Assembly: GCF_000182925.2 (NCBI RefSeq)
Contig: NC_026501.1
Coordinates: 3,634,142 to 3,698,141 of the forward strand
Direction: 5' to 3'
DNA: 64,000 bases
From: Neurospora crassa OR74A
Lineage: Eukaryota; Ascomycota; Sordariomycetes; Sordariales; Sordariaceae
The notes beneath the pieces are model-generated. The model was not told the DNA's origin, ran no database searches, and was given only the letters and a program-made list of their open reading frames with translations. A program made the translations under genes and the position numbers. Shown here one piece after another: positions 10,205-22,600 of this stretch (the stretch's first letter is position 1; each line of letters starts with the position of its first letter).

Positions 10205-13028
10205 AATGTTTTTAATATATTAGGGTTAATAGTTAAAGACTGTAATACGGTATATACTACTTAGTATATTAAAATCCGCCTATATCAGGCTTATAATAAA
10301 TAGTACTTCCCTAATAAATATAATAATTAATTGTCTTATTCCCTATACTATAACTATAGCGCCTTATTGGCATAGGGTCCTTCTCTAATTCTCTAGAGGG
10401 GAAAACTGTACAGTATTAAATACCGCCGAATAAAAACCCCCAACTCTATTTCGATTATAATTCTTTATATTGCTCCTATTTTATTTATAACTATAACAAT
10501 TCTTACTTACCGTTATAACGAACTAATTTTATTTCTCCTACTACTATATTATTCTAATACTAAAATAATAAGGATAATAGGAATAGGATTAAATTAAATA
10601 TACTACTTCCTTTACTACCTTTCTATCTCACTCCCTACTATTCCTTCCTTTGCCTTCTCCCTACTTCCCCGTCCTATCTTCCTATCTATTACTCTACTTT
10701 TCTACCTCTTTATTCTATTTATATATTCCTCCCCCCTATTATTTATTCTATTACCCTACAAATCCACCTCTATTTACAATAGCGTAAAAACCCCCTTCCT
10801 TTATTTATATAATCCCTTATATAGCGCCCCTTTCTAATCCTCCTTCTCCTTCTTCCTTATTGTAACCTCTAATAAAATAATTTCCTCCGGCTATTATCGC
10901 CCTAATCCGATCGATTTAACCTCCAATATAGAGGGTCCTTCCCTTAATATATTCCTAGGCCCTATATTTCCTATAGTTATACTTTTAAAATTTATATTTC
11001 TTATTCGTACCCTTTATAACTTCCTTAATAATTATCCTCCCTTAAATTAATATAGTTTCCTTCTTTATTCTCCTTAACTTTTATACTAATTTAATTAATA
11101 TTATTTATGAAATTACTTATTTTTACTATATTGTAAATTTCGCTTCCGTCCTATATAGCAATAAATTTAACTCCCTTAATAATTTCCATAACATTATTAT
11201 TAAAAAAATTTACTTTATTTTAATAATTAGTAAGTTTTTTATTCCTTATATTTCCTTTTCTCTATTATTATTTAACTTCTATCCTAACTAATAGTACTTA
11301 GAATACTACTTACTCCTATACCTATAAGATATATATATTAAATATTTTTATTAGCCTTTACAACGCCTGTAATACTATTTAAGCAATAACCGTTATTATT
11401 GTATTAAATAATTAAAATAAATTCGAATATAACCTAAATACTTTTATTTATACTATTAATAATTTTATTTAATATATATATATATATTTAGAGTAGGATA
11501 AATTACCTACCAACTTCGAATATCTTCCTTACGCTATTAATTATAATATTACTAACTTTTAATAAAAGGGTTATTATAAATTAATTATAAAGGATACTTA
11601 TTATAATTATATTCCTTCTCTTTCTAATAGTAGTACTATAAACCCGGTTCGGATTATATCTAGCTCTAATAGTAGTATTATTACTCTTATACGTATTATA
11701 TCTAGCGGTAGTAATTTTACTACCCTTACTCGTATAATCTCCAATTCTAATAATAGTAATTTTATCCTTAATAATCCTATAACTATTAATACTCCTAGCC
11801 GCCCCCTTATAAATAATAATTAAATTTAATAGCGCTATAAGGTTACTACGGATTAAATTCGTATAATAGAACTATTTAAATAATTTTTTAAATATAATTA
11901 AATACTTATTAAATAGTATTTTTCGGTTCTTACTATAATTATAGCTTAAATAACTCTTATAATTAGTATAATTATCTTATCCCTATTCCTATTCTTTTAT
12001 TCTAATATTATTAATATTCTATATTCTTCTTAAGAGTACCTCGTAATTTCTTCGTACTACTCCTCTTCTAATTCGATTATTAAATAGTATTTTCTTAACC
12101 TTCCTAACCTCAACGCTTATAATAGAATTCTTTTAATTTTAATTCTATTGTCTAAGAATTTTTAGAATTCCTCCTTTATTAATAATTAAACTTTTAAATT
12201 AATTTAAAAATTAATATTTATATTAAAGCAATTTAGGATAATATAGGCGAAGGTCTCCTTTTTAAACCTATAAACGTAAATAAAAATTAAAACGTCTAGT
12301 ACTTTCCTCCTATAAAAGAAAGCCCGGGGGCTAATAATTTCTATTTTAATTTAAATAAGGAGGGAATTTTTCGCTTTAATTAGTAAGTATAATTCTTCTT
12401 CGTCTTCTCCTAATTTTCAATATCGTCCTTTCTTCTTCTTTATATTAATTATATATTGCTAAATAGCCTTTTTATTAAATTTAAGGGTAAGGTTAGCGAT
12501 AGTAAATTCGTACCGTTACCCTAATTTTACTATTACTACTACTAAGTAATAATTATAGTATAATACTTATTCCTAATTCGTTATATCTTCTAACTACTCT
12601 CCCTAATTGGCGGCTATTAATTTTAGGATTTATAATAATAGTAATAGAATCCCTAAATTTAAAGGAAGATTAACTACTATTATTAATAATTTCTCTATCG
12701 GCGCCTATTCTTCGGCCTATTGTACCTTAATTATACCGCTCTCTAATTTATCGGCGGATAACTAACCTTTCGACTATTATACTTAAATATAATTAAATAC
12801 CTAAATTATTATTCCCCGGACGAATTAGGCTTAATCCGTCTGGGCGAACCTTTTTTTTAAAGGCCTAAACCCTTTTATTAAAATGGAAATTGAATAATAG
12901 ATAAAATATTTCCGTTTCAAAGTTTCTTATTAGCGTAGTTTTATACGCCTTAATAATAATTCTCAAATACTTAATCTAATATTTTACTAGTTTAATTACA
13001 ATTCCTTATAATTTCCTATAGATTTTAG

Positions 13029-13128
13029 NNNNNNNNNNNNNNNNNNNNNNNNNNNNNNNNNNNNNNNNNNNNNNNNNNNNNNNNNNNNNNNNNNNNNNNN
13101 NNNNNNNNNNNNNNNNNNNNNNNNNNNN
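13029..13128. other. Assembly gap (100 N)
   Basis: Exactly 100 consecutive N, the conventional placeholder for a gap of unknown size. The sequence to its left is RIP-mutated LINE; the sequence to its right is not. Confidence 0.98.
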
Positions 13129-13405
13129 ACCTTTACTTGTAGTGTGTGCACCAACTGCTTGTTAAAACACACCTACGTACCTCCAACAAAGTTGTATCTG
13201 GTCTACCATCCAGGACCGGCTGCCATCACCAGCTGTGCCCTTGAAAAGAAGGAGAGCATGACTGTTCGCTCACATTCATCACCCATCGGACGAGATTGTG
13301 AAAGACAACGGAGCCCTCACCGCCCCCCCAACAGCCAAGAACCAAGCCGTTCCCTCCAACAAGACGGCAAGGAAATCCTGGCTCCACGATGAAACTCGTG
13401 TAGTC
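13129..13405. other. Balanced-GC segment beside the gap, foreign to the LINE
   Basis: About 277 bp of normal-composition sequence sits between the gap and the point where LINE similarity resumes (TTCGAACTCTATACC at about 13,404). The corresponding part of the other LINE copy (about 22,380-22,680) is unrelated and AT-rich. Overlapping short open frames exist here (13,144-13,392 plus; 13,226-13,480 minus), but none has a recognisable motif. It is either a non-mutated insertion or a misjoined contig end. Confidence 0.6.
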
Positions 13406-16400
13406 CATCCTTCGAACTCTATACCTCTTACCCCTACCTATTCCGAATATACCTCCTATACTACTTACAATATCCAACAATTCTCTTTAATAATATAAAT
13501 TACTACTATAATATTAATATTATTTATAAAGCTAATTATAATTATATTTAGAATTATTACTAACTTTTAATATAATAAAGTAATAAAAAGAATAAATAAA
13601 ATAAGGGAGTGGGGGGAGCCTTGTAGTACACTAACAATAATTGCGTAAGGGCGGGACGTTTTATTATTAAAGAAGAGGGAACCTCTCTTACTAATAATAA
13701 AATTCGTTACTTACTTAATAATCCATAGTAGGAATTATATTTCCTATAGGGTATATAGAAACTACCTATAATTAATTCTATTAAATACTCCTTTCAAATC
13801 TAAAAATATAAAGGATATTACAGCCCTAAATTTCTAAACTATATATACCGTATTAGTAACTACCCGGATTATAAATTCTATCGAACGGCCTACTTAATTA
13901 TTTATTTAGCCCTCTAATAAAAAATTAAATTCTTTAACTACTTATATAAATCTTTTAACTATAAATACCTCGAAGATTTTTCTTATATTATTAAATAGTA
14001 ATATTAATCTCTATATACCTATTAATTTTTATTAGGCAATACTCTTTTTAAGCTTTTTAAGGATAATTACCTTCGTATTCTTAAACTATTATAGGAAATA
14101 GCCGAATTGGAAGCTAATAAATACTAAATATACTATAGCCTACTAAAATAATTACTTATATAATTTTAAAAATCTATTTAAATACTAATCGATTCCGGGG
14201 GCCTTATTAAGTACTATCCTAGAAAGTACGTCCTAAATATCCTCTTTATTAATTAATTTACTAATAATTATTAGGTTAACGCCCTTTAGTAGCTTAATTT
14301 AATTCGGTAAATAATTTATTAAAACTTCTACCTTTAGAAAAAAGTAGTTAGTAAAAATTTCGGCTTTACTATTATAATTTCCAATTTCTACTACCCCTTC
14401 GTAGGTTTAAAAGGTTAATAATTTAAACGGATTAATTAATTAGTAGCTTCGGGTCCGGATTTATCATTCTAGTAGCTAGAATTAATTTAAGTTCCTTAAA
14501 GCTTTAGTAATACTATTATACTATATAACTTACTAGGCCTTCGTAATAATCCTTTTCTTTTTTATTATAGCTTTAATAAATTCTTTCTAATTTAGTATTA
14601 TATAATACTTAAACTACTCTTAATATATCCTCTATATTTCTTTTATAACCGTTTTATATCTTAATATTTATTAGTTCGCTTTCCTCCTTTAACCTTTCTT
14701 CTAATATAGGACGAATTCCTCTATAATATTTATAAATTCTCCGTCGAACTTATAAAAGGCGAATTTAAAGTCCTCTATTATATTAATCCTTTTTAAGACT
14801 AATATTTATTTCTCTAACGCTTCCTTTACCTTCTCTATATTTATAAAACTCCAATTATATTCTTCTTCTTTTTCAATTTTTTTATTTTTTCTTTCTATTT
14901 AAACCTAGATTTCCTAAAGGTAATAGTTCGAATTAATTTATTCGTACTACTATACTCCCTAATATTCGGCTTCAACCCCGGGTAATAATTATATATAATT
15001 AATTATTCTATCCCTCTCCCCTTATATTATATTCCTAAATTTAATCGGTTTACTATAGGGGGTACATAAATTGAATTTCTAACGTTGTACCTATATAAAG
15101 AAGTAAATAGCCCCAGGGCTAATCCTATTCTCTAAATCCTAATTAGAATAATAAAAGTTAAAATCCCCGATAGTAATTAAATTTCCTATTAGAAGTCCGG
15201 CCTTAATAAATTCGAAGAGTAGTAACCCCTATTAATATTTTAATATTCTTTGTATAAGGATAGGAGAGTAAATAGAGTAGATAATTGTTAAATCCCTTAA
15301 ATTTTTAAATATGATTATAGTCCAATCCTTTCTAATTTAGAAATTTAGGTCCTTTAGGTTCTATTTTTTATTTACATATATCACTACCCTTCCTTTCTCC
15401 GAATAATCAACCCCAAAATACCTTCCGCCTCTAGAACAATAAATATCCCTATTTAAATTTCTACCCGGCTCTTAAATTACTATAATATCGTAAGTCGCCT
15501 CTTATTCGAATAGAAGTTTTCCCTTCTTATACAACTTCCCTATATTTTAATAGAGTATTTTTAGCTAGACTATTAGTTACCCTGGGATAGGGTTCCTTCT
15601 AATCCCTCGGCGGAGGATGAGGGTACTACTTCCCTAGGGGGGGCTGTGGTCGTATAGGCGCTATTGTAATAAAATAATAAATTTATATATATCTTCCTTT
15701 ACCTAAGTAAAACTCTCATATTTATTATTAAACTAAATATATAAATAATCTCCGCTAATAAATATCCTAACCTATAGAAATAGAAGTTAATTAAAAAGTT
15801 TATTAAGTACTTCGATGGTTAATATAATATTATAAATATAAAAATCGAGGTTGAACGTACCTTATAAAAACTTTAAATAAAATTATTCTTTTAGAATTTT
15901 ATTAATAAATTTATATTTAACGCCGACTATTATAATATAAGTAATATTATATATATTTTCTTATTCTATTAAAAGGTTACTAATTAATTTAGAACTTTAA
16001 TTATTTACTAACCCAACGTCCCTAGTAGTAAGGATTTCTAAAATTAGTTCGAACTCCTTAATAAATTTACAAAGTAATAAGAGGAAGAAATTTTCTAGAA
16101 GAAGTTATTTAACCTATTATCCTCCGGTAGTAATAATTCTAATAATAAAGAAGGTAGCTCCGAGGGTAAAATAATATCCTAAGGTAGTAACCTTATAAAT
16201 TTAAATAAATTTAAAATTATTAATAAATACTTTATCCTTTAAACTTTATGGAAAAAAAGGTAGGAGCTAAGTAAATACTAGAAATACGGTAGGGTTAATT
16301 ATAATTAGAAGAAATACTAGAACTTAATCGATATTGGTAACGATAAAGGAGGAATCAAAGGCATCAAAATTAACCCTATTCCGGAGGATATTAAAAAAAA

Positions 16401-16633
16401 GAAAGCCGGCCAAAGCGGTTATAATAATAATAATAACTTTAATATAATTGACGCTACAAACGCTGAAACTGCTAATAAGGCCGATAAAGTGGGAAATACC
16501 GAACTTCTGCACTGAATTGTAAATAGAGGCTACTACTATAAGAAGGGAAGAAAGAAAGTAAGGACTTAGAAACGGAGTAATATTTAATTAAATTAAATAG
16601 GGAATTATATTAGGATTAAAGGGAAGATGAAAT

Positions 16634-16731
16634 ATTATTATTAGTCTTATACACGCTAACTATTTATATAGTTCGCCCTGTAGGCATACGGTACTACTTC
16701 GCTCGTAGTCGGTAGGAAAAACCGTACTGTA
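16634..16731 (-). mobile_element. 98-bp short interspersed repeat, RIP-mutated copy
   Basis: Matches 52,610-52,706 nearly base for base, including ATTAGTCTTATACACGCTAA, TAGTTCGCCC, CTTCGCTCGTAGTCGGT and AAAAACCGT. Differences are TG to TA and CA to TA. Strand is assigned so that the TAATAATAA end is the tail. No target duplication is recognisable at this copy. Confidence 0.6.
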
Positions 16732-17149
16732 ATAGTTGGATAAAAACCCTCTACTTCGCTATCGCTATAACACTATATCGGCTCCGTACCGTCCCATTTT
16801 CCTTCCTCTTAATATAACCTTACCGTTATAACCGAAGCTATAAACTTTTATTATATATATAACCGACCCTACTCTAATTAATCGCTACTCCCCTTCCGTC
16901 TTTTCGCTATTATTTCCTTATAGTTGGTAGCCTTTTATCCTATCTTTCTTCAATTATATTATTCCGGGTCGCCTATTTTATTTATAAAGGAAACCTTAAC
17001 CCAGCTCTCTCTTTCCTTCCCTCTTTCCTTCCTTATATTATACTACTACTTCCACCGCATTATATCCGTATTTTAACTAAATCCGCCGCCGTCCTACATC
17101 CGTATCTAACCCGAACCGGTATTGCTACTACTACATTATACCGCGTAAG

Positions 17150-17335
17150 AAACCTCCTAGCGCCGCGAAGAAGACGCTTGCTTCGAAGGCGCCGGGGGCT
17201 GCGGCCTCCCCTAACGAATCGGAGGGCGAGGTCGCAGCGGAGGCCGTAGTAACCAGTGCCGGCCCCGCTAGTTCGCCTTATAACGACGCCCCAGTCAAGC
17301 CCGTTACCCTCGAGAAGGTTAGAAAATGGATGAAA
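17150..17335 (+). pseudogene. Un-mutated GC-rich coding island inside the gypsy gag region
   Basis: About 185 bp of GC-rich sequence is embedded in strongly AT-rich relic. It is open for about 64 codons and rich in Lys, Ala and Pro (for example KKPPSAAKKTLASKAPGAAA and, later, VKPVTLEKVRKWMKY before a stop). This looks like the N-terminal basic region of a retroviral-like gag or an equivalent low-complexity protein. CA and TG dinucleotides remain within it, so it was not simply devoid of RIP targets. Confidence 0.45.
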
Positions 17336-18779
17336 TATTAAAATTATTATTTATTAATTCAATAACAATTAGATTAGAGAAATTTATCCTCCTTTCAATT
17401 TATTTTATTTATAGTAAACGTGAAGTATAATACTCAATTTTAATTAATAGTAGTTATACGGGCAAAGGCTTTATTAATACTAAATTCGTTAAAAGAAACT
17501 AAATATCTATAATAAAGCTCAATTACCTAAAACTACTAAAGTTAACTAATAGTAATATTAATACCTATATAATTAATTTTATAAAAGTTACTATATAAAT
17601 CGGGTTATATAGTAAGGAAATCGAACTCCTCATTTTTACCCTATCCCCGAAAAACTTAGTTATCTTAAAACTACTATAATTCTAATAGTATAACCTATCT
17701 ACAAATTAGGAAAAAAGGGAGTTTAAATTCAATTATAAGTATAAGGGTACTTATATATCCGTTACTATACTAAATCTCTATATACGAACCTCTAAAGTAT
17801 TAAGAAAAATAGAAGCTTGGAGTATTATTAAATAAATTATTAAAATAATTAAAGAAGAATAAACTATTAAAGTAATCGAGAAGGAGTAAGCTATTAAAGT
17901 AATTGAAGAGGAATAAATTATTAAAATAGCCGAAGAGAATTTAGTTACTAAAACTACCCCTAAGTAATAGTAATCCTTAAATTATAAAGCTTTTAAGTGA
18001 AGAAAGACTAAATTGCTATAGAAAATTACTAGGGCCCTTAAGATAGATCCTAAATAACTTTAATTTATATAATTACCTATTAGTAACTAAACTATAATAA
18101 TCCCTAATTTACTATTATAATTTTACTTAATTAAATTAATTCTATACTAGACTATTAATAGTAAGCGAATCCAAACTTTAAACTTCGAAAGGAGATTGTT
18201 AGTATTATTATTCGTAAAACTTATAAATATTAATAACATCTCCATCAACCCTAACGATATTGTAGTATTAAACGCTACTAATTTTAATTTTACTATTAAA
18301 ACTAAGAATTTTAAGGTTGTACTAACGACTAAAAGAGAAATTAACGAAGTATTAAGGAAGTTAGAAGCAGAAGTTACTAACGGACTAACGAACCCTAAAA
18401 TAGAAATTATAAAAGAGATGTATAATAATATTTATATAAGTAATAGAGTAGAATATAAATTCTAATTTATAAACTACTTCCTTAGGGTATTCTAAAGCAA
18501 AGTAGGGGAGGTTATAGCGAGAATTACAGAAGAGGACGCCTAAAAATTCTATAAAAAAGTAGATAGACCCTTCACTACCGAATAAAAAATTAAAACTAAA
18601 ATACTAACCTATTACTATAGGTATTAGAATATAATTAACCCTAAGGAAACGAAAGTTATACTATAGTACCAATCCTACGACTATAAAATTAAATTAATCC
18701 CTAGTGTAGAATTACCTAACGTCCAATTATAATTATTTTTTCTTTTAAAATTAAATATTATTAAAAAATGATTGGATAA

Positions 18780-19640
18780 TAATATTAGGTAGGGGTTTAT
18801 CTAATTGTTCCAGTCCTTAATTATATCCCCGGTATTACTAGTTAAGAAACTAAGCGGCGGCGTACAGATCTATATTGATTACCGGGGTATTAATAATACG
18901 ATTCTTAAAATACATTATCCCCTTCCTTTAATTAAAGAAATATTAAATACTATTTATAAAACGAAGATTTTTATTAAATTAAATATAATTATAGTATTTA
19001 ACCGTATACAAATTTATAAAAGTTATACGTAGCTTATAGCTTTTATAATAAAATTCGGACTCTATAAATCATTAATATACCCTTCCGGATTATAAGGCGC
19101 CCTAGCGACTTTCTAAAACTTTATTAATAATATCCTTTATAATACCTTAAATAAATTTATAATAACCTACCTAAATAATATCCTTATTTATTCGGATAAC
19201 GAAGAGGAATATATTAAATACGTCTCTAATATATTAAACCGCTTCGAACGTTTAAATCTATAGGTCAATATTGATAAATACGAATTCTATACTACTAAAA
19301 TAAAGTATTTAGGCTTTATTATTACGCTAGGAGGTATAGATATAGATATAGACAAAGTTTAAGCCGTACTCTTATAGGAGGTACCCGAATTCAAGAGATC
19401 CCCATAATCTTTCTTAGTATTCGCCAACTTTTACTAACAATTTATTAAAGATTTATTAAGTATAGTTAAACTACTATACGAATTAATAAAGAAGATAGCC
19501 GATTGGTTTTAGGATATTAAGTATTAGAAGGCTTTTAAGGATTTAAAGAAGGTATTTACTATAGTATTAGTCCTAAAGATTTATAATTAGATAAAAAAAA
19601 TAGTAGTTAAAATAAACGTTTCTAATTAGGCTTCTAGAAG
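18780..19640 (+). pseudogene. Ty3/gypsy reverse transcriptase remnant
   Basis: The stretch 18,805-19,032 is open and reads SPVLLVKKLSGGVQIYIDYR followed by GINNTILKIHYPLPLIKEIL. This matches the gypsy RT pattern of a KKxGG motif, a DYRxLN motif and YPLPLI. Downstream, in frame but with stops, are a TYLNNILIYS-like catalytic region (YxDD mutated to NN) and the start of the RNase H region. The LINE at 19,668 interrupts it, and the RNase H sequence continues beyond 26,580. Confidence 0.8.
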
Positions 19641-19667
19641 AATCCTCTCCTAATAGAAATAATAATA

Positions 19668-22600
19668 GTCTTATTCCCTATACTATAACTATAGCGCCTT
19701 ATTGGCATAGGGTCCTTCTCCAATTCTCTAGAGGGGAAAACCGTACGGTATTAAGCACCGCCGGATAAAAACCCCTAGCTCCATCTCAGTTATAATTCTC
19801 TACACCGCTCCTACTTTACTTATAGTTATAACGGTTCTTACCTACTACTATAACGAATTAATTTCGTTTCTCCTACTACTATATTATTCTAATATTAAAA
19901 TAATAAAGATAATAAAAATAGGACTAAATTAAATATACCGCTTCCTTTACTACCTTTCTATTTTACTCCCTACCGCTCCTTCCTCTACTTTCTTTCCACT
20001 TCCCCATCCTATTTCCCTATTTATTACTCTATATCTCCACTTCCTTACCCCATTTATAAATACCTCCTCCTTATTATTTATTCTATTACTCTATAAATTT
20101 ACCTCTATTTATAACAATATAAAAACCCCCTTCTCTTATTTATATAATTCCTTACTCAGCGCTCCTTTTTAATCCTTCTTCTCCTTCCTCCTTATTATAT
20201 TGTCCAATAAAATAACTTCCTCCGGCCGTTATTACCCTAACCCGATCAACTTAATTTCCAATATAGAAGGTCCCTCCCCTAATACATCCTTAGGCCCTAC
20301 GTCCCCTATAATTATACTTTTAGAACTTACGTTCCTTATTCGTACTTTTTATAACTTCCTTAGTAATTATCCTCCTCCGAACTAGTATAATTTCCTTTTT
20401 TATTCTCCTTAGCTTTTATATTAATTTAATTAGCGTTGTTCGTAAAATTTTTTATTTTTACTATATTTTAAATTTCGCCTCCGTCCCGCGTAGCAATAAA
20501 TCTAATTCCCTTAACGATTTTTATAAGGTTATTATTAAAAAGATTTGCTTTATTTTGGCGATTAATAAATCTCTTATTCTTTATATTTCCTTTCCTTTAT
20601 TATTATTTAACTTCTATCCTAGCCGGCGGTGCCTAGAATACTACCTACTCTTATATTTATAAAATATATATATTAAATATTCCTATAGGCCTATATAACG
20701 CCCGTAATACTATTTAGGCGGCAGCCGTTACTATAGTATTAGGTAATTAGAATAGGTTCGAATATAATCTAAATACCTTCGTTCGTACTACTAATAATTT
20801 TATTTATTATATATATATTTATTTAAAGCGTAATAAGCTGCCTACTAACTATAAACGTCTTCTCCGTACTATTAGCTATAGTATTATTAATTTCTAATAA
20901 AAGGGTTACTATAAATTAATTATAAGAAATATTCGCTATAGTCGTATCCCTTTTCTTCCCAGCGGTAGTACTATAAATTTAATTTAAATTATATTCGGCT
21001 CTAGTAGTAGCACTATTATTTTTATATATATTATATTTAATAATAGTAATTTTACTATTCCTATTTATATAATCTTTAATTTTAATAGTAGTAGTTCTAT
21101 TCCTAATAGCCCTATAACTATCGATACTCCCGGCCGCCCCTTTATAAATAATAATTAAATTTAATAACGTTATAAGGTTACTACAAACTAAATTCGTATA
21201 ATAGAATTACTCGAATAGCTTCTTAAGCGTAATTAAATATTTATTAAATAGTATTTTTCGGTTCTTACTATAATTACAATTTAAATAACTCCTATAATTA
21301 GTATAATCGTCTCCTCCTTATCCTTATCCTTTTATTTTAGTATTATTAATATTCTATATTTTTTTTAAAAGTACTTCGCAATTTCTTCTTACTATTCTTC
21401 TTCTAATTCGATTACTAAATAATATTCTTTTAATTTCTCTAACTTCAACGCCTATAATAGAATTCTTTCGATTTTAATTCCGTTATTTAGGAATTCCTAA
21501 AATTCCTCTTTTATTAATAACTAAGCTTCTAAATTATTTTAGAAATTAATATCCGTATTAAAATAATTTAAGATAATATAAATAAAGGTCTCCTTCTCGA
21601 ATTTATAAGCGTAAATAGGGGTTAGGACGTTCGGTATTTTCCTCCTATAAAAGAAAGCCTGGAGGCCAATAATTTCTATCCTAATTTAAATAAGGAGGGA
21701 GCTCTTCGCTTTAATTAATAAATACAATTCTTCTTTATTTTTTCCTAATTTTCAACGTCTTCCTTTCTTCTTCTTTATATTAATTATATATTACTAAATA
21801 CCCTTTCTACTAAATTTAAAGGTAAGGTTAACAATAGTAAATTCGTACTATTATTTTAATTTTATTACCGCCGCCGCTAAGTAATAATTGTAGCGCAATA
21901 CCTATTCCCAATTCGTTATATCTTTTAACTATTCCTTCCGGTTGGCGGCTATTAGTTCTAAAATTTATAATAGTAATAATAAGGTCCCTAAATCTAAGGG
22001 AGGACCGGCTACTATTATTAATAATTTCTCTATTAATATTTATTCCTCGGCCTATCGTACTTTAACTATACTACTTTTTAATTTATTAGTAAGTAGCTAA
22101 CCTTTTAATTATTATATTTAAATACAATTAGAAATTTAAATTACTATCCCCTATATAAACCGAATTTAATTTATCCGGGCGAACCTTTCTTCGAAAGTCC
22201 GGACCCTCTTATTAAAGTAAAAGTCGAATAGCAAATAGAATATTTCTATTTCTAAATTTCTTATTAATATAGCTTTATATACTTTAATAATAATTTTCAA
22301 ATATTTAATTTAATATTTCACTAACTTAATTACAATCCTTTATAATTTCCTATTAACTTTAATTAGTTAATAGAATATTAAGGCTTTATATATAATAATA
22401 CTATAAATATATTTAATATATATTTCCCTTACCCAAATAAAGGAATAACCCTATATTTTCGCTACTAATTTCGTAAATATATTTATTTAAATTATTATTT
22501 TTTATTTTACTACTTCCGTATAAGTCCTATAATTAAACTTATAGTCTAACTATACCCTTAGGAATTATATTAATTCCGTTAATTAAAGTATAATATTCTT

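Larger units (their letters stand above)
10333..15665 (-). mobile_element. LINE (Tad/I-like non-LTR retrotransposon), 5'-truncated copy
   Basis: Colinear with the LINE at 19,668-26,575 from the 3' end (GTCTTATTCCC at 10,333) to the ORF2 5' part (near 15,640), where similarity stops after GGCGCTATT. It is read on the minus strand and inserted in the gag region of the gypsy element. All frames are closed by RIP mutations. It contains the assembly gap and an unrelated non-RIP segment at 13,129-13,405. No clear target duplication is visible among the AT-rich flanks. Confidence 0.75.
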
